Of a stretch of DNA of 64,000 bases, positions 60,474 to 64,000 are shown piece by piece. Position numbers and translations under genes: made by a program. The number at the start of each line of letters is the position of its first letter. Within the stretch, counting starts at the first letter, position 1. The DNA comes from Dryocola clanedunensis_A. Its GTDB lineage: Bacteria; Pseudomonadota; Gammaproteobacteria; Enterobacterales; Enterobacteriaceae. The notes below the pieces were generated by a model, which saw only the letters and a program-made list of their open reading frames with translations, was not told where the DNA came from and did not search any database. Location: the NCBI GenBank assembly GCA_038405435.1, contig JBBYHZ010000002.1, one strand, 5' to 3'.

Positions 60474-61136
60474 ATGCGCACATCTCCGCTTATTAAGGCA
60501 GCCTGCCTGACGGGTCTGCTGGCTCTTGCCGGCTGCGCGTCATCCGTGACGCCGCCAGAAAAGTATTCGGGCTTTTTAAAAAATTACTCGGGGCTTCAGG
60601 AAACCGAGTCTCATACGGGCAAAACGATTTTGCGCTGGGTCTCTCCGGACTATAAAAGCGCAAACTACGATAGCCTGGTCTTTACTCCGCTGACCTATTA
60701 TCCGGTACCGAAGCCGAGCACCCAGGTAGGGCAGGAAGCGCTGGATAAAATCCTAGCCTATGCCAACACCCGGCTGAAAGAGGGAGCGGAAAAACGCATC
60801 AGGCTGGTCAGTACGCCCGGGCCGCACAGCCTGATTTTCCGCGGTGCAATCACCGGCGTGAACAGCAGCGCCGAGGGACTTCAGTTCTACGAGGTCATCC
60901 CGGTGGCGATGATTGTTGCCGGAACCGAAATGGCGACCGGCCACCGCACCATGGACACCCATCTCTACTTTGAAGGGGAGCTGATTGATGCCTCCACCCA
61001 CAAGGTGGTGATGAAGGTGGTTCGCAAAGGGGAAGGGAACACGGTCAGCAATGAGAATACGCCGGTGACGGTGGAAACCATTAAAGGCGTGATTGACGAT
61101 ATGGCAACGGACGCTTCTGTATTCGTCGTTAAATGA
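60474..61136 (+). CDS. DUF3313-type lipoprotein
   Basis: The 220-aa secreted protein has a lipobox LLALAGC with acylated Cys22 or so, followed by SSVTPPEKYSGFLKNY. Conserved parts YDSLVFTPLTYYP, LTGVNSSAEGLQ-like ITGVNSSAEGL and MDTHLYFEGELIDA fit DUF3313 outer-membrane lipoproteins of unknown role. The start is ATG 60474; a longer frame to 60390 lacks a signal peptide at its front. Single gene. Confidence 0.82.
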   Translation: MRTSPLIKAACLTGLLALAGCASSVTPPEKYSGFLKNYSGLQETESHTGKTILRWVSPDYKSANYDSLVFTPLTYYPVPKPSTQVGQEALDKILAYANTRLKEGAEKRIRLVSTPGPHSLIFRGAITGVNSSAEGLQFYEVIPVAMIVAGTEMATGHRTMDTHLYFEGELIDASTHKVVMKVVRKGEGNTVSNENTPVTVETIKGVIDDMATDASVFVVK

Positions 61137-61141
61137 TCGTC

Positions 61142-61172
61142 AAGAGGGAGCCCGGGCAGGCTCCCTCTTTTG
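61142..61172. terminator. Terminator between lipoprotein and EamA genes
   Basis: GAGGGAGCC and GGCTCCCTC flank CGGGCA, followed by TTTTGTT, in a convergent gap. Confidence 0.8.
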
Positions 61173-62078
61173 TTATGCCGTCCGCTTGCGCATTAACACC
61201 CCTCTGAGCATCCCCGGCTTAGAAAACATCACCATGTTCCCCATCAGGATCATCGCCAGCCCAATCACCGCATTACCGTGCCAGACATAGCCTTCATAGA
61301 ACGTCGATAGGCTCAGCGCTACCAGCGGGAAAAGCAGGGTGCTGTAGGCCGCCGGGCCTGCGCCAATGCGCCCGACCAGCGTGAAATAGGCGCCGAATGC
61401 GATGACCGATCCGAATATTGCCAGATAGAGCAGCGAGCCGAGATAGCGGGCGGTGATTTCCGGCATAAACGAATCGCCGCGAACCAGCGCAACGGCTGCC
61501 ATTATCAGCGCGCCGTAAAACATCGCGTAGGTATTCGTGGAGAGCGTTTCCAGCCCGCGTCGCTGATGGCGGGTGCTGATCATGTTACCGATAGAAAACC
61601 CGTAGGTACCCAGCGCGCTCAGACCAATGCCGAGCAGCAGCGACGGCGCAAGCTGAGTGGCAGCCAGATCGTGCCAGAAGAGGGCGACCACGCCAGCAAT
61701 GCCCAGCGCCGCTGCGGGCAGCAGATTAGGATGCGGACGCTGGCGAAAGAAGATCATGCTATTAATAGCGTTGAAAATAACCGCCATTGAGAAAATCACG
61801 GATTCGAGGCCGGAGCTGATCCAGGCCGCAGCATGATAAAAACAGACAAAGTTGAAGCCGAACACGCAGGCACCCTGAAGCACGCAGAAAAGATGATCCT
61901 GCAGGCTAATGCGGCGCAGGCGCCCGAGCGACTTCAGCACGACCAGCATCACGACGGCGGCCACGGCAAAGCGCCAGAAAATTGAAACCGGCACCGATAC
62001 CACGCCCTGCTGCATGTAAATCGCCAGCCAGGTCGTTCCCCAAATCACCACCACCAGAATATAAAGCAGAGCGTTCAT
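61173..62078 (-). CDS. EamA-family (DMT) transporter
   Basis: The 301-aa inner-membrane protein has about ten helices in two EamA repeats, opening LLYILVVVIWGTTWLAIYMQQG, a typical EamA start. Members export amino acids or metabolites. MNALLYILV is taken as the start; the 21-residue upstream extension is hydrophilic and rejected. It is divergent from an AraC regulator, its likely controller. Confidence 0.88.
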   Translation of the reverse strand: MNALLYILVVVIWGTTWLAIYMQQGVVSVPVSIFWRFAVAAVVMLVVLKSLGRLRRISLQDHLFCVLQGACVFGFNFVCFYHAAAWISSGLESVIFSMAVIFNAINSMIFFRQRPHPNLLPAAALGIAGVVALFWHDLAATQLAPSLLLGIGLSALGTYGFSIGNMISTRHQRRGLETLSTNTYAMFYGALIMAAVALVRGDSFMPEITARYLGSLLYLAIFGSVIAFGAYFTLVGRIGAGPAAYSTLLFPLVALSLSTFYEGYVWHGNAVIGLAMILMGNMVMFSKPGMLRGVLMRKRTA

Positions 62079-62258
62079 GTTGTTATTCCCTCGTCGAACA
62101 GTGGCGACAGTGTGCGGATAACAGCACTCCCTGGCTTTCACGAGGTTGCCTGACTTGCATATTCTTGCGCATTTATTTCGCCAGCGGCAGGGGAATGACT
62201 GGTAACGGTCGCGGTCACTTCATAAACTAACGTTTTACCCACCAGTCGACACCCGCCC

Positions 62259-63131
62259 ATGAACCAGCCCTACGACGCCTTTGAAAACCTGCGTAAGCAT
62301 AACGCCCGTCTTGACGACAGCGTGCGGCTGGGCTCGGGCATTCAGCTGGCGGCCTGGTCAAATCATTTCGACAGGGTGACCCAGTGCAGCGATCACCATA
62401 CGCTCAGCCTGTATATCAACAACGGCTACGAAACCTACCAGAAAACGACGGGCGGCTGGAAAAGCGGCGGCGGGCCGGATCGCTTTTGCCTGATGCCGGA
62501 AAATGGGGAGACAACGTGGGATATCCGCAACGCGTTTTCCTTCGTGCACCTCTATTGTACCGACGCGCATCTGCGGCACATTGCGGAGCAAATCTGGGAC
62601 CGCAGCCCGGCGAATTTACAGCTCGATGAAAAAACTTTTGCGGAAGATCCGCGCATCACGCAGCTCTACCGTCATTTTCTGCTGAGCAGCGACTGGCAGC
62701 AGAGCGCCAACCATATGACGCTCAGCACCGCCTCAACCCTGCTGCTGACCCATCTGGTGCAGCACTACAGCAGCGTACAGTGGAAGCTGCCTGCGGTGCG
62801 CGGCGGGCTGGCACCCGTGGTCCTGCGCAACATTCAGGCCTACATCGAACAGCATATCAGCGAGCCTCTGACCCTTGCCGAACTGGCGCTGGAGGCGGGG
62901 CTGAGCGAGTTTCACTTCGCAAGAATGTTCAAACAGTCGACCCGGCAGGCCCCGCATCAGTACGTCATGCAGCGCCGCATGGTTCGGGCCGAAACGCTGG
63001 TGCGCCACAGCCCGCTCTCCCTGACGGAGATCGCGATGGCCTGCGGTTTCAGCTCCGCCAGCCACTTCAGCAACCGCTTTAAATCAATGCTGGGCGTCAC
63101 GCCTTCGCAGCTACGCTCTGAGGGCAAGTAG
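62259..63131 (+). CDS. AraC-family regulator
   Basis: The 290-aa protein has a C-terminal double HTH (about 190-285): LTLAELALEAGLSEFHFARM and LTEIAMACGFSSASHFSNRF, ending VTPSQLRSEGK. The N-terminal domain is an unassigned effector region. It reads divergently from the EamA transporter across 180 bp. Its last 21 bp overlap the 3' end of the convergent ydcO. Confidence 0.9.
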   Translation: MNQPYDAFENLRKHNARLDDSVRLGSGIQLAAWSNHFDRVTQCSDHHTLSLYINNGYETYQKTTGGWKSGGGPDRFCLMPENGETTWDIRNAFSFVHLYCTDAHLRHIAEQIWDRSPANLQLDEKTFAEDPRITQLYRHFLLSSDWQQSANHMTLSTASTLLLTHLVQHYSSVQWKLPAVRGGLAPVVLRNIQAYIEQHISEPLTLAELALEAGLSEFHFARMFKQSTRQAPHQYVMQRRMVRAETLVRHSPLSLTEIAMACGFSSASHFSNRFKSMLGVTPSQLRSEGK

Positions 63132-64000
63132 CACGCAGTAACAAATCCCACCCGCCAGCATCCCCCAGAAGGCAGAGCCTACTCCCGCCAGCGTGAGTCC
63201 GGACGCGGTCACCAGAAAAGTGACAACGGCGGCGTCGCGCTCACGCTCGTTGTTGAGCGCCTGATGCAGGCTCCCGGCAATGGTGCCCAGCAGGGCCAGC
63301 CCGGCAAGCGTATGGATCCAGGCCACAGGCAGGGCGGTCAGCAGCGACGATATCGAAGCGCCAAAAATGCCCGCCAGCACATAGAACACCCCGGCAGCGG
63401 CGGCGGCCAGCCATCTTTTATCAGGATCGGGATGCGCTTCTTTGCTCTGGCAGATTGCGGCGGTAATCGCCGCGATGCAAATCGAGAATACGCCAAACGG
63501 GGCCAGCAGCAGGGCAATCAGCGCGGTAACAACCATCAGCGGAGAGACGGGCACGTCGTAGCCCGATGCTTTTAACGTCGCCACGCCCGGTGCGTTTTGC
63601 GAAGCCATAGTGACAAGGAAAAAGGGCACGCCAATTCCCAACAGGCTGGAGAGCGAAAAGTGCGGAGCGGTAAACTCCGGCAAAACCACACCCATCGGCA
63701 CGCTGTCTGTGCTGAATTCTCCTGTGACCAGGCAAATAACTAAGCCCGCGATCATCGCAACTACCACCGCATAGCGCGGGGCGAGCAGCTTTGCTACCAG
63801 CCAGCTGAGCAGCATCGTGCCGCACAATAAAAAGTGACCCTGTAACGAAGTAAAGGTATCCAGCCCAAAGCGCAGCAGTATTCCGGCCAGCATGGCGGCG
63901 GAAAGCGTTGGGGGAATGAGGCGCATCAGACGGGCGAACAGGCCGGTGGCACCGCATATCAGGATGAGCGCGGAAGCAAATATAAAGACGCCAACGGCTT
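63111..64000 (-). CDS. ydcO: YdcO, BenE-family benzoate/H+ symporter-like protein, 5' end outside window
   Basis: The frame continues through the right edge: upstream of an internal ATG at 63926 it reads AVGVFIFASALILICGATG then LFARLM, matching E. coli YdcO. Hydrophobic helices fill the visible part (LLGIGVPFFLVTMASQNAPG, a BenE hallmark). About 296 of roughly 390 residues are visible. BenE members carry benzoate in some bacteria; E. coli YdcO transport is not firmly established. Nearness to the pca cluster (27 kb away) is only suggestive. Confidence 0.9.
   Translation of the reverse strand, partial: AVGVFIFASALILICGATGLFARLMRLIPPTLSAAMLAGILLRFGLDTFTSLQGHFLLCGTMLLSWLVAKLLAPRYAVVVAMIAGLVICLVTGEFSTDSVPMGVVLPEFTAPHFSLSSLLGIGVPFFLVTMASQNAPGVATLKASGYDVPVSPLMVVTALIALLLAPFGVFSICIAAITAAICQSKEAHPDPDKRWLAAAAAGVFYVLAGIFGASISSLLTALPVAWIHTLAGLALLGTIAGSLHQALNNERERDAAVVTFLVTASGLTLAGVGSAFWGMLAGGICYCVLLALRA

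Noticed and set aside
1..64000. CRISPR arrays, tRNA, rRNA and insertion sequences
   Set aside because: No regular repeat-spacer pattern, cloverleaf sequence, rRNA segment or transposase-like protein was seen anywhere in the window.

Overview
The window is enterobacterial chromosome. Most genes have close, recognisable orthologues in Escherichia coli K-12: malI/malXY, ydgA-manA, fumA-fumC, tus with a TerB site, rstAB, folM, ydgI, ydgH, pntAB, uspE-fnr-ogt, smrA, hglS/ydcJ, opgD, rimL-ydcK-tehB and ydcO. A full protocatechuate (pca) pathway, an HpxO-type urate hydroxylase and a GH4 beta-glucoside PTS point away from Escherichia and towards the Enterobacter/Lelliottia/Kosakonia/Klebsiella/Cedecea group. 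Genus cannot be fixed from sequence alone. The tus gene and Ter site place the window in the replication terminus region.

Layout. 1-2.0 kb is an accessory edge: an AT-rich acyltransferase-3 gene running off the left end, and a LexA-boxed two-gene SOS operon whose second gene encodes a UmuD-prime-like protein without protease residues. 2.0-6.0 kb is the malXY operon with divergent malI and two MalI operators. 6.3-7.3 kb is a lone aldo/keto reductase. 7.5-24.5 kb is terminus backbone (ydgA, manA, fumA, fumC, tus/TerB, rstB, zinT, rstA, folM, ydgI, ydgH, pntAB); a Zur-boxed zinT lies between rstA and rstB on the opposite strand. 24.6-24.9 kb holds a hok/mok/sok-like type I toxin-antitoxin locus. 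25.0-28.4 kb is uspE, fnr, ogt, smrA.

28.4-36.9 kb is the protocatechuate branch of the beta-ketoadipate pathway: pcaR, pcaIJFBDC, pcaQ and pcaHG. PcaHG opens the ring, PcaB/D/C convert carboxymuconate to 3-oxoadipate, and PcaIJ/F yield succinyl-CoA and acetyl-CoA. 37.2-43.7 kb carries hglS/ydcJ, a carboxylesterase, an unrecognised 206-aa protein, and a LysR / aminotransferase / amino-acid-binding-protein module with two palindromic operators. 43.9-50.1 kb returns to backbone (opgD, rimL, ydcK, tehB), interrupted by hicAB and a solitary hpxO.

50.2-64.0 kb is metabolic accessory DNA: a PepT-like peptidase divergent from a DppA-like binding protein; a LacI regulator divergent from a cytoplasmic GH5-like hydrolase; a PTS EIIB / GH4 / EIIC operon divergent from an unusual three-HTH RpiR/MurR-type regulator with three matching operators; a DUF3313-type lipoprotein; an EamA transporter divergent from an AraC regulator; and a ydcO (BenE-type) gene cut by the right edge.

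No rRNA, tRNA, CRISPR array or intact insertion sequence was seen. The strongest candidates for something unusual are the SOS operon at 1.2-1.8 kb, the hok-like locus at 24.6 kb, zinT inside rstAB, and the three-HTH regulator at 59 kb.
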